A stretch of 64,000 nt of DNA from Pseudomonas peradeniyensis (GTDB lineage: Bacteria > Pseudomonadota > Gammaproteobacteria > Pseudomonadales > Pseudomonadaceae), in the NCBI RefSeq assembly GCF_014268935.2, contig NZ_JABWRJ020000002.1, positions 984,001 through 1,048,000 of the forward strand, in the 5' to 3' direction. The position numbers were made by a program, and so were the translations under genes. Below the pieces are notes generated by a model. That model did no database searches. It had not been told where the DNA came from and saw only the letters and a program-made list of their open reading frames with translations. Shown here piece after piece: positions 27,211 to 37,191 of this stretch. The stretch's first letter is position 1; every line of letters starts with the position of its first letter.

Positions 27211-27899
27211 GACCAGCAGTCCTCTTCCAGCGTGGTGGGCCGTACGGGCTCGGGCAGGGGCATGTCCCAGGGCAGCCCGGCCAGCAGGTCATGGGCGCCG
27301 AGGCGCAGGTTGAGCACGATGCAGCGGTTCCAGTGCTCGCAGCCCTGGCGCTCGAGGTTGGCGGCCAGGGTCTCGTCGCTGCTGTCGCTGGCATTCCACA
27401 GCGCCTTGCCGAACAGGTAGCCGGCCAGGTAGCCGTCCCAGCGGTTGTAGTAATGGCGGGCGCGCAGGGCCAGGCGGTAATGCAGGTAGAGGCTCTCGTC
27501 GCGATCGATCAGGCCCTTCTTGACCCCGGCACGCAGCAGGAAACCCATGCGCCCCAAGTCCCAGGCACGGGTGCCGCCCGGGCCGCAGTCGGGGAAGGTG
27601 CGGGCGGCGTACTCGTGGCGGATGCGCTCGCGCGGGGGCAGGGTGTCGAGCAGGGCCTGCCACTGGCTGGGCAGGCAGCGCTGGTACTGCCAGTAGGCCT
27701 CGCTCATCTCGGTGGCGTGGCCGTTGTCGGCCATGCTCAGCATGTCCAGCAACTGGGCGCGGTTGCTGATGCCCCACCAGCGCTCGAGGTCGGTCTGGTC
27801 TTCGCCCTCGAAATAGTCGGGGGCGGTGTAGCTGGCGCCGTTGAGGGCGGCCATGGGGGCGGAGAGGGCATGCAGCCAGTGCTGCGCGGTTTCGTCCAT
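27207..27899 (-). CDS. DUF1266 protein linked to the HscC/J system
   Basis: The 230-residue protein has DUF1266 features: WWGISNRAQLLDML near the start, GHATEM, and AWDLGRMGFLLRAGVKKGLI in the middle. The E. coli hscC-djlC-djlB cluster also contains DUF1266 genes (ybeU, ybeR), so the association is conserved across genera. AGGA precedes the ATG at good spacing, and the J-protein follows with a four-base overlap. It may be a client or an adaptor of HscC; this is inference. Confidence 0.82.
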   Translation of the reverse strand: MDETAQHWLHALSAPMAALNGASYTAPDYFEGEDQTDLERWWGISNRAQLLDMLSMADNGHATEMSEAYWQYQRCLPSQWQALLDTLPPRERIRHEYAARTFPDCGPGGTRAWDLGRMGFLLRAGVKKGLIDRDESLYLHYRLALRARHYYNRWDGYLAGYLFGKALWNASDSSDETLAANLERQGCEHWNRCIVLNLRLGAHDLLAGLPWDMPLPEPVRPTTLEEDCWS

Positions 27900-27962
27900 G
27901 AAAGGGGTCCTGGAGGCGCTGGGAACTGGCGGGGATTGTATAGGAAGATGCCCGCCGGGTTG

Positions 27963-28895
27963 TCAGGGATAGGTCCCGAGTCGATAGGCCTCAGCCACTT
28001 CGCGGAGCACCTCGCACACCCACTGCGCTGGCAGGTTCTGGGGCAGGGCCGCATTGCGGCAGATGCCCACCGACCCGCCCGGTTCGCGCACGCCGAGGTC
28101 GAGTTCGGCCAGCTCGCCACGCCCGAGGTCGATCAGCACGGCGTCCCGTGGCGCCACCCAGACCGCCTCGCTGCCCAGCACATAGCGCCTGCTCAGGGCC
28201 AGCGACAGGGTTTCCAGGCGCTGCGCCGGCAGCGCAATGGCGCATTGCACGAACAGGCTGTCGGCATGCTGGCGGATGGTCGTCCCCGGCGGTGGCAGCA
28301 CCAGCGGGTAATCACCGACCTGCCTGCGCTCGACGGGTCGCTGCGCCAGCAGCGGATGCCCCGGGCGCACCACCAGGGTCATCGACTCGCTGTACAGGTG
28401 CTCGAACGACAGCCCCTGGATCTGCGGGCTGTCGGTCATCCGCCCGACCACCAGCTCCAGTTCCCCCAGGTGCAACTGGCCGAGCAACTGGGCACTGGCC
28501 CCGGTCACCACGCTGATCAGCAACGCTTCGTGACGCTGGTGCAGGCGGCACAGCACCTCGGGCATCAGCAGCCCTTCGACTGTCGACAGCACGCCGATGC
28601 GCACCTGCGACGGCGCCCGCGCCTCGCCGCGCACACTGCCGACCCCATCGCGCAACGCCTGCACGCTGGGGCCGGCGTAGCGCATGAAGCGCGTGCCGGC
28701 CGGGGTCAGGGTAACGCCGTTATGGCCACGTTCGAACAGGCGTGCCTCGAGCAGCTCCTCCAGTTCCTTGAGGGTCTTGGAGATCGCCGGCTGGCTGATC
28801 GCAAGCACGTCGGCGGCCCTGGCCAGGCTGCCCTGCCGGGCAATCTCCAGGAAGCACAGCAGGTGGCGGAACTTGATGCGGGTATCGAGGTTCAT
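27963..28895 (-). CDS. pcaQ: LysR-type regulator, PcaQ-like
   Basis: The 310-residue LTTR has an N-terminal winged helix (FLEIARQGSLARAADVLAISQPAISKTLKELEELL) and a substrate-binding domain. The start MNLDTRIKFRHLLCFLEIA resembles PcaQ, the regulator of protocatechuate genes. No pca gene is in this window, so the symbol is tentative; it would act in trans or control something else. Confidence 0.7.
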   Translation of the reverse strand: MNLDTRIKFRHLLCFLEIARQGSLARAADVLAISQPAISKTLKELEELLEARLFERGHNGVTLTPAGTRFMRYAGPSVQALRDGVGSVRGEARAPSQVRIGVLSTVEGLLMPEVLCRLHQRHEALLISVVTGASAQLLGQLHLGELELVVGRMTDSPQIQGLSFEHLYSESMTLVVRPGHPLLAQRPVERRQVGDYPLVLPPPGTTIRQHADSLFVQCAIALPAQRLETLSLALSRRYVLGSEAVWVAPRDAVLIDLGRGELAELDLGVREPGGSVGICRNAALPQNLPAQWVCEVLREVAEAYRLGTYP

Positions 28896-29026
28896 GCCCG
28901 GCAGTGTATCCGTGCGGGCCAGACCTGCAACGTCTGGGTGATGTTCGTCACCGGGCGGCAGTTCCTCCCTTGCAGGCGAAGCCGTGAAGCTTTAGCGTGT
29001 GCCACTTCGATGCATGGAGCTGCGTT

Positions 29027-29452
29027 ATGACCGCCTACCTGACCCAGGATCTGGTCCTCGAACTGGGCGATGAAACACCCGAAGACACCACCATGAACAT
29101 GCTGACCTTCCGTCAGCGTGGCACCACCCTGGTGATCGCCCGCAGTCCGCTGGCGGCCGGGCAGACGCTGGAGGCGCTTTACCAGCAGCAACTGGCGCAG
29201 TTGCGTGAGCGCCTGGGGGCGGTCATCAGCGAACCACAGCCGGTCAGCGCAGGCGTCGATCATGGCATCCACGGCCTGGAAGTCAGCCTGCAGTTCAAGC
29301 GCGGCGAAGTGGTCTCGTACCAGCGTCAGTTGGCCTACGCGCCAAGCGGGCAGGCCCGTTTCGTGGCAGTCAGCTATAGCAAGGAAACACCGCTGGAGGC
29401 GGTCGACCTCGCCCATTGGGAAGCCATCAAGGCAGGCTTGCGGCTGAACTGA
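29027..29452 (+). CDS. DUF1795/DcrB-like small protein
   Basis: The 141-residue protein has no signal peptide. It has the DUF1795 pattern (DTTMNMLTFRQRGTTLVIAR, ... LEQLY-type helix, then QRQLAYAP and FVAVSYSK). This family includes EagR chaperones that guard the membrane segments of type VI effectors, but no effector or VgrG gene is next to it. It lies alone between a LysR regulator and nirD. Confidence 0.75.
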   Translation: MTAYLTQDLVLELGDETPEDTTMNMLTFRQRGTTLVIARSPLAAGQTLEALYQQQLAQLRERLGAVISEPQPVSAGVDHGIHGLEVSLQFKRGEVVSYQRQLAYAPSGQARFVAVSYSKETPLEAVDLAHWEAIKAGLRLN

Positions 29453-29507
29453 TTACCCGCGGCAAGAGCCGGGCACCGGCCGGGGGCATGCCCCGGCAGG
29501 CTGATCG

Positions 29508-29876
29508 TTATCTGAGTCTCTGTCCCAGTTCGACCGTCATCCCACGGATACGCACCGGCCACACCGGTAGGCGCTGTGTCTGATCTTCCAGGCAGTTGCC
29601 GTTTTGCAGGCAGAAATGCTGCTTGTACAGCGGTGCCGCTACCACCACGGTTGCTCCCAGGCTGGCCACCAGCCCACGCCCGATGATGTTCGCGCCCGAG
29701 CGCGGGTCGCGGTTGCCGACGGCGTACAGCTCCCGCCCCTGTCCCGGCAGGTAGAACAAGGCCACCTGCTCACCCTCGTGCCACACCACCACCCCGGAGT
29801 CGGCGACCAGGTCGCCGGCCTGGCACACCGCCTGCCAGCGGGTTTCACTTGCTACTGCCGTGTTGGACAGGCTCAT
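29508..29876 (-). CDS. nirD: Nitrite reductase small subunit NirD
   Basis: The 122-residue Rieske-like protein is a partner of NirB in NADH-dependent assimilatory nitrite reduction. The fold is kept (VASLGATVVVAAPLYKQHFCLQNG), but the paired Cys-His ligands of a true Rieske cluster are not, as usual for NirD. The ATG at 29876 shares one base with the nirB stop (TGATG), so translation is coupled. Confidence 0.93.
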   Translation of the reverse strand: MSLSNTAVASETRWQAVCQAGDLVADSGVVVWHEGEQVALFYLPGQGRELYAVGNRDPRSGANIIGRGLVASLGATVVVAAPLYKQHFCLQNGNCLEDQTQRLPVWPVRIRGMTVELGQRLR

Positions 29877-32428
29877 CACATCGCCTCCTCATGGGTGGGA
29901 ATCAGCTGCAGTGGCGCCGCCGGCCGGCGCTGGCCACGCTCGCGCACGAAGTGCACATCCGGATCGGCGCGCTGGTCGTTGACGAAGGTGCGAAAGCGCT
30001 TGAGCTTTTCCGGATCGCCCAGGGCGTTGGCCCATTCGCATTCGTAGCGATCGACCACCTGCTGCATCTGTGCCTCGAGTTCGGCGGCCAGGCCCAGGCT
30101 GTCGTCGATCACCACCTGCTTGAGGTACTCGAGGCCGCCTTCGAGGCCCTCGCGCCATACCGAGGTGCGCTGGAGCTTGTCGGCGGTGCGGATGTAGAAC
30201 ATCAGCACGCGGTCGATCAGCCGTACCAGGGTTTCGTCGTCGAGGTCGGTGGCGAACAGTTCGGCGTGGCGCGGGCGCATGCCGCCGTTGCCACACACGT
30301 ACAGGTTCCAGCCCTTGTCGGTGGCGATCACGCCGATGTCCTTGCTTTGCGCTTCGGCGCATTCGCGGGTGCAGCCGGATACCGCGAACTTGAGCTTGTG
30401 CGGTGAGCGCAGGCCCTTGTAGCGATCCTCCAGACGCAGTGCCATGGCCACGCTGTCCTGCACGCCATAGCGGCACCAGGTGCTGCCGACGCAGGATTTC
30501 ACCGTGCGCGTCGATTTGCCGTAGGCGTGTCCGGTCTCGAAGCCGGCGGCGATCAGTTCACCCCAGATCAGTGGCAGTTCATGCAGCTGGGCGCCGAACA
30601 GGTCGATGCGCTGGCCGCCGGTGATCTTGGTGTAGAGGTCGTATTTCTGCGCCACCTGGCCGATCACGATCAATTTCTGCGGGGTGATCTCGCCGCCAGG
30701 AATACGCGGCACCACCGAGTAGGTGCCGTTTTTCTGCATATTGGCCATGAAGGTGTCGTTGGTGTCCTGCAGCGGCACCAGTGCCGGGTCCATGATCGGC
30801 TGGTTCCAGCATGAAGCGAGGATGTTGCCCACCGCCGGTTTGCAGATGTCGCAACCGACGTGGCCTTTGCCATGGCGTTCGAGCAGCTCGCCGAAGGTGC
30901 GGATGCCTTCCACCCGCACCAGCCCGTAGAGTTCCTGGCGGGTGTAGGCGAAGTGCTCGCACAGGCTCTTGTCGACCGTCACGCCACGGGCGGTCAGTTC
31001 GTGCTCGAAGACCTGCTTGAGCAGTGCCGCGCAGCCACCGCAGCCGCTGGCGGCCTTGGTGCAGCCCTTGACGGCGGCGAGGTCGCCGCAGCCACTGTCG
31101 ATGGCGGCGCACACCGCGCCCTTGCTGACGTTGTGGCAGGAGCAGATGGTCGCGCTGTCGGGCAGCGCATCGGCGCCCAGGGCCGGCGCGCCACCGCCTT
31201 GCGGCAGGATCAGCGCGGCCGGGTCGGCCGGCAGGGCGATGCCGTTCTGGGCATACTGCAGCAAGGTGTCGTAGTAGCTGTTGTCGCCCACCAGCACCGC
31301 GCCGAGCACGTGCTTGCCGCTGGCATCCACCACCAGCCGGCGGTAGGCGCTGTTGGCCTCGTCGATGAAGCGGTAGCTGCGTGAGCCGGGCGTGGCGCCG
31401 TGGGCATCGCCGATCGAGCCGACATCCACGCCCAGCAGCTTGAGCTTGGTTGACATGTCGGCGCCGGTGAAGTCGTCCGCCGCCTCGCCCAGCAGCCGCG
31501 CGGCCAGGTTGCGCGCCATGGCGTAGCCGGGGGCGACCAGGCCGAACACGCTGCCGTTCCACGACGCGCACTCGCCGATGGCGAAGATCCGTGGATCGCA
31601 GGTCCCGCACTGGCTGTCGATCACAACACCTCCGCGCGCGGCGATTTCCAGGCCACAGGCCCGGCCAAGGGCGTCCTGTGGGCGGATGCCGGCGGAAAAG
31701 ACGATCAGATCGGTCTCCAGGTGTTCGCCACCGTCGAAGTTCATTCGGTAGCGGTACTGCTCGCCTGGGCTGATCGACTGGGTCGCGCGGGACAGGTGCA
31801 CGCCCACGCCGAGGGCCTCGATCCGTGCCTTGAGTGCCGCGCCGCCTTCGCTGTCCAGCTGTACCGGCATCAGGCGTGGGGCGAACTCCACCACATGTGC
31901 CTCCAGGCCCAGGGACTTCAGGGCGTTGGCTGCCTCGAGGCCGAGCAGGCCGCCGCCGACCACCACGCCACGGCGGGCATCCGCGGCGGCGGCGCGGATC
32001 GCGTCGAGGTCCTCGAGGGTGCGGTAGACCAGGCGTGCATTGCCGCTGGAACCTTCGATTGGCGGCACGAACGGATAGGAACCGGTAGCCAGGATCAACT
32101 GGTCATAGCCCAGGCGGCCCTCGGCGGTGACCAGCTCCCGGCGCTCGCGATCGATGTCCAGCACCGTCTCGCCCAGGTGCAGGTGCACGCCGTGGCGGCT
32201 GTAGTAATCCGGGGCGCACAGGGCCAGGGTCTCGGCGCAGCTACCGGTGAAATACTCCGACAGGTGTACCCGGTCGTAGGCGCGCTGGCGCTCCTCGCCG
32301 AACACATGCAGCTCGAAGTGTGCCGTGGCGCCGCGTTCGATCAGCTGCTCGACGCAGTGATGGCCGACCATGCCATTGCCGACGATGACCAGTCGTGCTC
32401 GTTGTGCCCCGTTCGCTGTTGCCTGCAT
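29876..32428 (-). CDS. nirB: Nitrite reductase large subunit NirB
   Basis: The 850-residue cytoplasmic enzyme reduces nitrite to ammonium with NAD(P)H. An FAD/NAD domain occupies about 1-415 (VIVGNGMVGHHCVEQL). A BFD-like [2Fe-2S] segment follows (CSCHNVSKGAV ... CGGC, about 425-465). The siroheme/[4Fe-4S] core has Cys ligands in CVGSTWC (about 645) and CTREC (about 685). GAGGATC precedes the ATG. A strong terminator hairpin lies just 26 bases upstream of the start. Confidence 0.96.
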   Translation of the reverse strand: MQATANGAQRARLVIVGNGMVGHHCVEQLIERGATAHFELHVFGEERQRAYDRVHLSEYFTGSCAETLALCAPDYYSRHGVHLHLGETVLDIDRERRELVTAEGRLGYDQLILATGSYPFVPPIEGSSGNARLVYRTLEDLDAIRAAAADARRGVVVGGGLLGLEAANALKSLGLEAHVVEFAPRLMPVQLDSEGGAALKARIEALGVGVHLSRATQSISPGEQYRYRMNFDGGEHLETDLIVFSAGIRPQDALGRACGLEIAARGGVVIDSQCGTCDPRIFAIGECASWNGSVFGLVAPGYAMARNLAARLLGEAADDFTGADMSTKLKLLGVDVGSIGDAHGATPGSRSYRFIDEANSAYRRLVVDASGKHVLGAVLVGDNSYYDTLLQYAQNGIALPADPAALILPQGGGAPALGADALPDSATICSCHNVSKGAVCAAIDSGCGDLAAVKGCTKAASGCGGCAALLKQVFEHELTARGVTVDKSLCEHFAYTRQELYGLVRVEGIRTFGELLERHGKGHVGCDICKPAVGNILASCWNQPIMDPALVPLQDTNDTFMANMQKNGTYSVVPRIPGGEITPQKLIVIGQVAQKYDLYTKITGGQRIDLFGAQLHELPLIWGELIAAGFETGHAYGKSTRTVKSCVGSTWCRYGVQDSVAMALRLEDRYKGLRSPHKLKFAVSGCTRECAEAQSKDIGVIATDKGWNLYVCGNGGMRPRHAELFATDLDDETLVRLIDRVLMFYIRTADKLQRTSVWREGLEGGLEYLKQVVIDDSLGLAAELEAQMQQVVDRYECEWANALGDPEKLKRFRTFVNDQRADPDVHFVRERGQRRPAAPLQLIPTHEEAM

Positions 32429-32453
32429 AGCCGATCCTCGATCACGGAAAACG

Positions 32454-32489
32454 AAAAAGGCGCCTGGAGCGGAAGCTCCAGGCGCCTTT
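32454..32489 (-). terminator. Leader terminator immediately before nirB
   Basis: On the minus strand a 15-bp GC-rich stem (GGCGCCTGGAGC arms, TTCC loop) is followed by TTTTT, ending 26 bases before the nirB ATG. A terminator inside the nas-nir transcript and just before nirB suggests control by antitermination, as known for NasT or NasR (ANTAR) regulated nitrate genes. Confidence 0.75.
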
Positions 32490-32584
32490 GCCTGTACTCA
32501 TCAGTGTGAGGCCCCTGTTGACCGCCGTTGGTCGTTGGGGCTGTTGTGCATTGGGTAAAGCAGGGAGTGTGCCAGGCTCCCGGT

Positions 32585-32610
32585 CATCGCGGGGCAAGCC
32601 CGCTCCCACA
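32585..32610. repeat. REP element in the nasA-nirB interval
   Basis: TCATCGCGGGGCAAGCCCGC followed by TCCCAC is a single copy of the REP type common in P. putida; complete inverted pairs occur at 60953-61018. Confidence 0.75.
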
Positions 32611-32701
32611 AGGCTTGCAGCGTGTCACGCTGCCTTTGGGCATCAGTTGGCCAGGTGATGTGGCCGCACAAGCAGGGTGCAGTACTCACCACCGTGGTGC
32701 A

Positions 32702-35700
32702 TCAGTACACATCCCGCCGGTAGCGCTTGTCCCGCCCCAACCCTTCGACATAGGCCGCTGCCGTGGTCTCGTCCAGGCCGCCGTGCTGCGCCACTACCCG
32801 GCGCAAGGCCGCATCCACATCCCGGGCCATGCGCTGGGCATCGCCACAGACATACACATGCGCGCCGTCCTGCAGCCAGCGCCACAGTTCGGCGCCCTGT
32901 TCCAGCAGGCGTTGCTGCACATAGATCTTCTCCGGCTGGTCGCGGGAGAACGCGGTGCTCAGGCGTACATGGCCCTGCGCTTCCCAGGCCAGCAACTGCT
33001 CGCGATAGTAGAAGTCGTGCTGCGCGTGCTGCTCGCCGAAGAACAGCCAGTTGCGGCCAGGCGCTGCACGTGCCCGGCGCTCTTCGAGGAAAGCCCGGAA
33101 GGGCGCGATGCCGGTGCCGGGGCCGATCATGACGATGGGCGTGCCGTCGTCGTCGGGCAGGTGGAAGTGTTTGGATGGTTGGGCAAAGATGGCCACTTCG
33201 ACATTCGCCGCACGGTCGGCGAGAAAGGCCGAGCAGACCCCCTTGCGTTCGCCGTAGCGCACTGTGGACACCGTCAGGTGCACCTGCCCTGGGTGTGCCT
33301 TGGGGCTCGAGCTGATCGAGTACAGCCGTGGCTGAAGGGGCTTGAGCAGTTCCAGCCAGCGGGCCAGAGGCCATTGCCGGGGGAACTCGCGCAGTACATC
33401 GGCCAGTTGCCGGCCCCACAGCCAGTCCTTGAGCGCGGTCTGGCATTCAGGCTGCAGCAGCTGTTGCAGAGAGGGCGCGTTTTCGCTGAACGCCTCGAGC
33501 TGTCGTGGCGTGACACGGGCAATCTCCAGATGCCGTTCCAAGGCCAGGCTCAGGGGCATTGGCTGCTGGCCTTCAAGCTCGACCACGGCCTGGCCATCGA
33601 GCTGCATCAGGCCGAGCAGTTCCTCGACCAGCGCCGGGCAGTTGCGCGGCCACACCCCCAGCGCATCGCCGGGCTGGTAGTCCAGGCCGCTACCTGCGAG
33701 GTCGAACACCAGTTGGCGGGTCTCCTTGGTCGAGCCGTGGCCATTGAGCAGGCGGTTCTGCACCAGGCGCGCAGGCCATGGCTGGTGTCTGCCGTGAGAT
33801 TCGACGGTTGCGGGTGCCGATGTCGCGGGGGTGCTTGCGCCGAGGGCCGCCAGCAGGGCCTCGAGCCACGCACTGAATGCGGCATCGAAATCCGGCTCGC
33901 AGTCGACCCGCTCCAGCAGGCGCTGGCCGCCCAGTTCCGCCAGGCGCTGGTCGAGCTTGCGGCCGAAGCCGCAGAACTGATCGTAGCTGGAGTCGCCCAG
34001 GGCCAGCACCGCATAGGGCAGCTTGGCGCAGTCGGCGTCGCTCGCACCCTGCAGGGCCTGCCAGAACGCGGCGCCACTGTCCGGGGCGTCGCCGTCGCCG
34101 AAGGTGCTGGCAATCAGCAGTACGCTGGCGCAGCCGCGCAGTTGTGTCGGGCTGACGCTTTCCATGCTGCTGAGCTCCACCTTCAGCCCCGCCTCGCGTA
34201 GGCGTCTGGCGCAGCGCTCGGCCAGCGCCTCGCCGTTGCCGGTCTGCGAGGCCCACAACACGCGATGGCAAGGTACTGCCGCCTGTGCTTGGGGCTGGGC
34301 GAACAGCCCCGCCAGCAGGCCATCGACGAACAGGCGCCGGGCTGGCGCCAATGGTGCGGTGGCCGGCAGGCTTGGCACACCCTCGGCCCGTGTCTGCTGC
34401 AGGCCAAGCAGGAAGCCTTGCAGGTAATGGCGCTCCTCTTCGACAAGCACCGGAGCAGGTCGTGTCTCCAGGCCCAGCAGGCGGGCGAGGGTGGCGGTCG
34501 GCATGGTGACGGGCTCCGCAGGAATGGTGACGTTCAGGTCGAGGATCTCGATGCGTTCGCCCGCGACCCGTTCGAGGGTTACGGCGCAGTACTTGAAGGC
34601 CGGTTGCAGCGAGGTGGGGTCGACGGCGTCGCTGGTCACCGCGTTGATCGCCAACTGCTCGCCGTACAGGTCGTTCCAGTGGAACGGCGCGAAGCAGCCG
34701 CCGGGCAGCACCCGGTCGCTGAGGCGGGCCGGCAGCAGCGCCTGGCCTCGGCGTGAACGGATCGCCACCTGGTCCTTGTCGCCGATGCCCAGGCGCCGGG
34801 CATCGTCGGGATGGATCTCGACGAAGGGGGCGGGTTCGAGGCGGTTCAGGCTTGGGACCTTGCCGGTCTTGGTCAGGGTGTGCCACTGGTGTTGCACGCG
34901 GCCGGTGTTGAGGACGAAGGGGTAGACGTCGTCCGGCAGCTCGGCGGGCGCCAGCCAGGGCCGCGCATGAAAACGCGCCTTGCCGGTGGCGGTCGGAAAG
35001 GCCAGCGCCGCTGGTTGGCCGTGTTCGTCGTAGCGATAGCGCAGCGGGCTGCGGTCATCCTCGCGCCCCGGCGCGCAGGGCCACTGCCGGGGGCTGGCGC
35101 GCAGCCCGGCATAGTCGATGCCGCGCAGGTCGTAGCCGGTGTCCGGGTTATGGAAGCGGCGGATCTCATCGAACACCGCCTCGGCGTCGGGGTAGTCGAA
35201 GGCATGCGCGTAGCCCAGGGCACAGGCGATGCGCGCGATCAGGCGCCAGTCCTCAAGGCTCTCGCCGGGCGGTTCGACGGCGCGGGGCATCAGGGTCAGG
35301 TTGCGCTCGCTGTTGATCATCACCCCTTCACCCTCGGCCCACAGCGCCGCCGGCAGGAGAATGTCGGCATAGCGGTTGGTCTCGGTGTCGAGGAAGGCGT
35401 CCTGGCTGATCACCAGTTGCGCCTGGTTCAGGCCGTCGATCACTTGCTGGCGATTGGCGACGCTGGCCACCGGGTTGCTGCAGATGATCCAGCAGGCCTT
35501 CACCTCGCCGCTCTTGAGCTGTTCGAACAGCGCCACCGTGCCTTCACCGCCCTCGCTGCGCAATGTGCCGGGTGCCAGCTGCCATTGCCGCTCGACGAAG
35601 GCGCGGTCCGCCGCCACCTGCGCCGAACGCTGGCCCGGCAGGCCCGGCCCCATGTAGCCCATCTCGCGGCCGCCCATGGCGTTGGGCTGGCCGGTCAGCG

Positions 35701-36682
35701 AGAACGGCCCGCTGCCGGGGCGGCAGATGGCGCCGGTGGCCAGGTGCAGGTTGCACAGGGCATTTGTGTGCCAGGTGCCGTGGATGCTCTGGTTCAGGCC
35801 CATGGTCCAGCAGCTCATCCATTCACCGGCCTCGCCGATCAGGCGGGCGGCTTCGCGGATGTCGGCCTCGTCCAACCCGGTGATGGCCGCGACCCGTTGC
35901 GGGGTGTAGTCCTCGAGAAACGCCGGCAGGTCTTCCCAGCCCTCGGTGTGGCGAGCGATGAAATCCGCGTCGGTGTGGCCGTTGGCATGCAGCAGGTATA
36001 AAAGACCATTGAGCAGCGCCAGGTCGGTACCCGGGCGCAGTTGCAGGAACAGGTCGGCCTTGTCGGCGGTGGCGCTGCGCCGGGGATCGACGACGATCAG
36101 CCTGGCCCCTGCCTTGAGCCGGTCGAGCAGGCGCAGGAACAGGATCGGGTGGCAGTCGGCCATGTTCGCGCCGATCACCAGGAACACCTCGGCGCGTTCG
36201 AAGTCCTGATAGCTGCCCGGCGGTCCGTCCGCCCCCAGCGACTGCTTGTAGCCGCTGCCGGCACTGGCCATGCACAGCCGCGAGTTGGACTCGATATGGC
36301 GGGTACGGATGAAGCCCTTGGCCAGTTTGTTGGCCAGGTACTGGGCTTCCAGCGACATCTGCCCGGACACGTACAAGGCCAAGGCATCCGCGCCATGGGT
36401 GTCGATGATCGCGCGCAACCGCGCGGCGGTTTCGCTGATGGCGGTGTCCAGGCTGCGGCGCGCCGGCTGCTGGCTGCGCTGGTCGCGCACGAAGGCGTGG
36501 GCCATGCGTCCGACCTGCAGCGGCACATGGGCGCTCTGGCCCTTGGTGCACAGGCGACCGAAGTTGCTCGGGTGCTGCTTGTCGCCACTGACCTTGATCA
36601 CCTTGCCATCGCTCACGTGCATGACGATGCCGCAGCCGACCCCGCAATACGGGCACACACTGCGCTCTTGGCTGTCGCTCAT
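32702..36682 (-). CDS. nasA: Assimilatory nitrate reductase fused to a CysJ-like flavoprotein
   Basis: The 1326-residue fusion starts with a molybdopterin nitrate reductase with an N-terminal [4Fe-4S] ligand set (Cys10, Cys13, Cys17, Cys45) and a Mo-bis-MGD catalytic part to about 720. A flavodoxin-like FMN domain begins at about 805 ([17 protein letters not shown]). The ferredoxin-reductase FAD/NADPH part has [10 protein letters not shown] and [14 protein letters not shown] (about 1184). Electrons would pass from NADPH through FAD and FMN to the Mo centre in one chain, replacing a separate reductase subunit. The ATG at 36682 has AGGAGA upstream. nirB and nirD follow on the same strand. Confidence 0.94.
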   Translation of the reverse strand: MSDSQERSVCPYCGVGCGIVMHVSDGKVIKVSGDKQHPSNFGRLCTKGQSAHVPLQVGRMAHAFVRDQRSQQPARRSLDTAISETAARLRAIIDTHGADALALYVSGQMSLEAQYLANKLAKGFIRTRHIESNSRLCMASAGSGYKQSLGADGPPGSYQDFERAEVFLVIGANMADCHPILFLRLLDRLKAGARLIVVDPRRSATADKADLFLQLRPGTDLALLNGLLYLLHANGHTDADFIARHTEGWEDLPAFLEDYTPQRVAAITGLDEADIREAARLIGEAGEWMSCWTMGLNQSIHGTWHTNALCNLHLATGAICRPGSGPFSLTGQPNAMGGREMGYMGPGLPGQRSAQVAADRAFVERQWQLAPGTLRSEGGEGTVALFEQLKSGEVKACWIICSNPVASVANRQQVIDGLNQAQLVISQDAFLDTETNRYADILLPAALWAEGEGVMINSERNLTLMPRAVEPPGESLEDWRLIARIACALGYAHAFDYPDAEAVFDEIRRFHNPDTGYDLRGIDYAGLRASPRQWPCAPGREDDRSPLRYRYDEHGQPAALAFPTATGKARFHARPWLAPAELPDDVYPFVLNTGRVQHQWHTLTKTGKVPSLNRLEPAPFVEIHPDDARRLGIGDKDQVAIRSRRGQALLPARLSDRVLPGGCFAPFHWNDLYGEQLAINAVTSDAVDPTSLQPAFKYCAVTLERVAGERIEILDLNVTIPAEPVTMPTATLARLLGLETRPAPVLVEEERHYLQGFLLGLQQTRAEGVPSLPATAPLAPARRLFVDGLLAGLFAQPQAQAAVPCHRVLWASQTGNGEALAERCARRLREAGLKVELSSMESVSPTQLRGCASVLLIASTFGDGDAPDSGAAFWQALQGASDADCAKLPYAVLALGDSSYDQFCGFGRKLDQRLAELGGQRLLERVDCEPDFDAAFSAWLEALLAALGASTPATSAPATVESHGRHQPWPARLVQNRLLNGHGSTKETRQLVFDLAGSGLDYQPGDALGVWPRNCPALVEELLGLMQLDGQAVVELEGQQPMPLSLALERHLEIARVTPRQLEAFSENAPSLQQLLQPECQTALKDWLWGRQLADVLREFPRQWPLARWLELLKPLQPRLYSISSSPKAHPGQVHLTVSTVRYGERKGVCSAFLADRAANVEVAIFAQPSKHFHLPDDDGTPIVMIGPGTGIAPFRAFLEERRARAAPGRNWLFFGEQHAQHDFYYREQLLAWEAQGHVRLSTAFSRDQPEKIYVQQRLLEQGAELWRWLQDGAHVYVCGDAQRMARDVDAALRRVVAQHGGLDETTAAAYVEGLGRDKRYRRDVY

Positions 36683-36704
36683 CGGCAATCTCCTGCTGAT
36701 GAAA

Positions 36705-36766
36705 CGACAAAGGCGCCGGCTGCCCGGCCTGCAAACGGCAAGCGGGGCAACACGGCGCCTTCGTCG
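36705..36766 (-). promoter_or_regulatory. Hairpin in the nasA leader
   Basis: The inverted arms CGACAAAGGCGCCG (36705-36718) and CGGCGCCTTCGTCG (36753-36766) pair with one G-U, closing a ~34-nt GC-rich loop 23 bases before the nasA start. The AAGGCGCC core is shared with the nirB leader terminator, so both could respond to the same antiterminator. Confidence 0.55.
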
Positions 36767-36833
36767 TGATGGGAGGGGACCATCGGCGTTGATGGTCTCG
36801 ATGGCGTATGAGCAGCAAATCCCGGGCCATGTC

Positions 36834-36860
36834 ATCGCGGGGCAAGCCCGCGCCCACGCT
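36834..36860. repeat. REP element upstream of nasA
   Basis: One REP copy (TCGCGGGGCAAGCCCGC then GCCCAC) lies between the nasA leader and the ParD-like gene. Confidence 0.7.
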
Positions 36861-36947
36861 CAGCGAGGTGGCATGGGCTTGACCTGTGACGGGTGTGCAC
36901 CGATACGGGGAGCCACGCACCAACGGATGACACATGCAAACGGACGG

Positions 36948-36975
36948 ATATATGATTCGAATACGTTTCATATAT
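36948..36975. promoter_or_regulatory. Palindromic operator upstream of the ParD-like/map pair
   Basis: Perfect arms ATATATGA (36948-36955) and TCATATAT (36968-36975) surround a 12-nt centre that contains TTCGAA. The site is very AT-rich in a GC-rich setting and ends 12 bases before the ParD-like start, where a ribbon-helix-helix autorepressor would bind. Confidence 0.65.
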
Positions 36976-36987
36976 AGGTAACCACAC

Positions 36988-37191
36988 ATGGGCATCGTCA
37001 AGATCTCCGACGACCTCCACGAAGACCTGCGCGTGGCCAGCGCCGCGCTGTCGCGTTCGATCAACGCCCAGGCCGAGCACTGGATCCGCATCGGCATGCT
37101 GGCCGAACTGCACCCGCAAGCGACCTACCAGGAACTGCTGCGCCAGTTGCTGCGCCAGGAACAGGCCAACCTCAAGGAGTTGCTGCAATGA
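36988..37191 (+). CDS. ParD-like antitoxin family protein
   Basis: The 67-residue protein starts with a ribbon-helix-helix-like strand and helix (MGIVKISDDLHEDLRVASAALSRSINAQAEHW). It fits the ParD-like family. No ParE or other toxin follows; instead a methionine aminopeptidase gene overlaps its stop by four bases (ATGA). Autoregulation through the palindrome just upstream is likely. Whether it is an antitoxin at all is open. Confidence 0.8.
   Translation: MGIVKISDDLHEDLRVASAALSRSINAQAEHWIRIGMLAELHPQATYQELLRQLLRQEQANLKELLQ

Noticed and set aside
27963-28895. PcaQ-like regulator as a local regulator of a pca operon
   Set aside because: No protocatechuate pathway gene is in the window; only the regulator's family resemblance supports the name.
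29027-29452. DUF1795 protein as an EagR chaperone of a type VI effector
   Set aside because: There is no PAAR, Rhs, VgrG or effector gene beside it; the family also has non-T6SS members such as DcrB.
32702-36682. The 1326-residue nitrate reductase as an assembly error joining two genes
   Set aside because: The frame is continuous with a sensible linker, and such NasA-flavoprotein fusions are known in P. putida.
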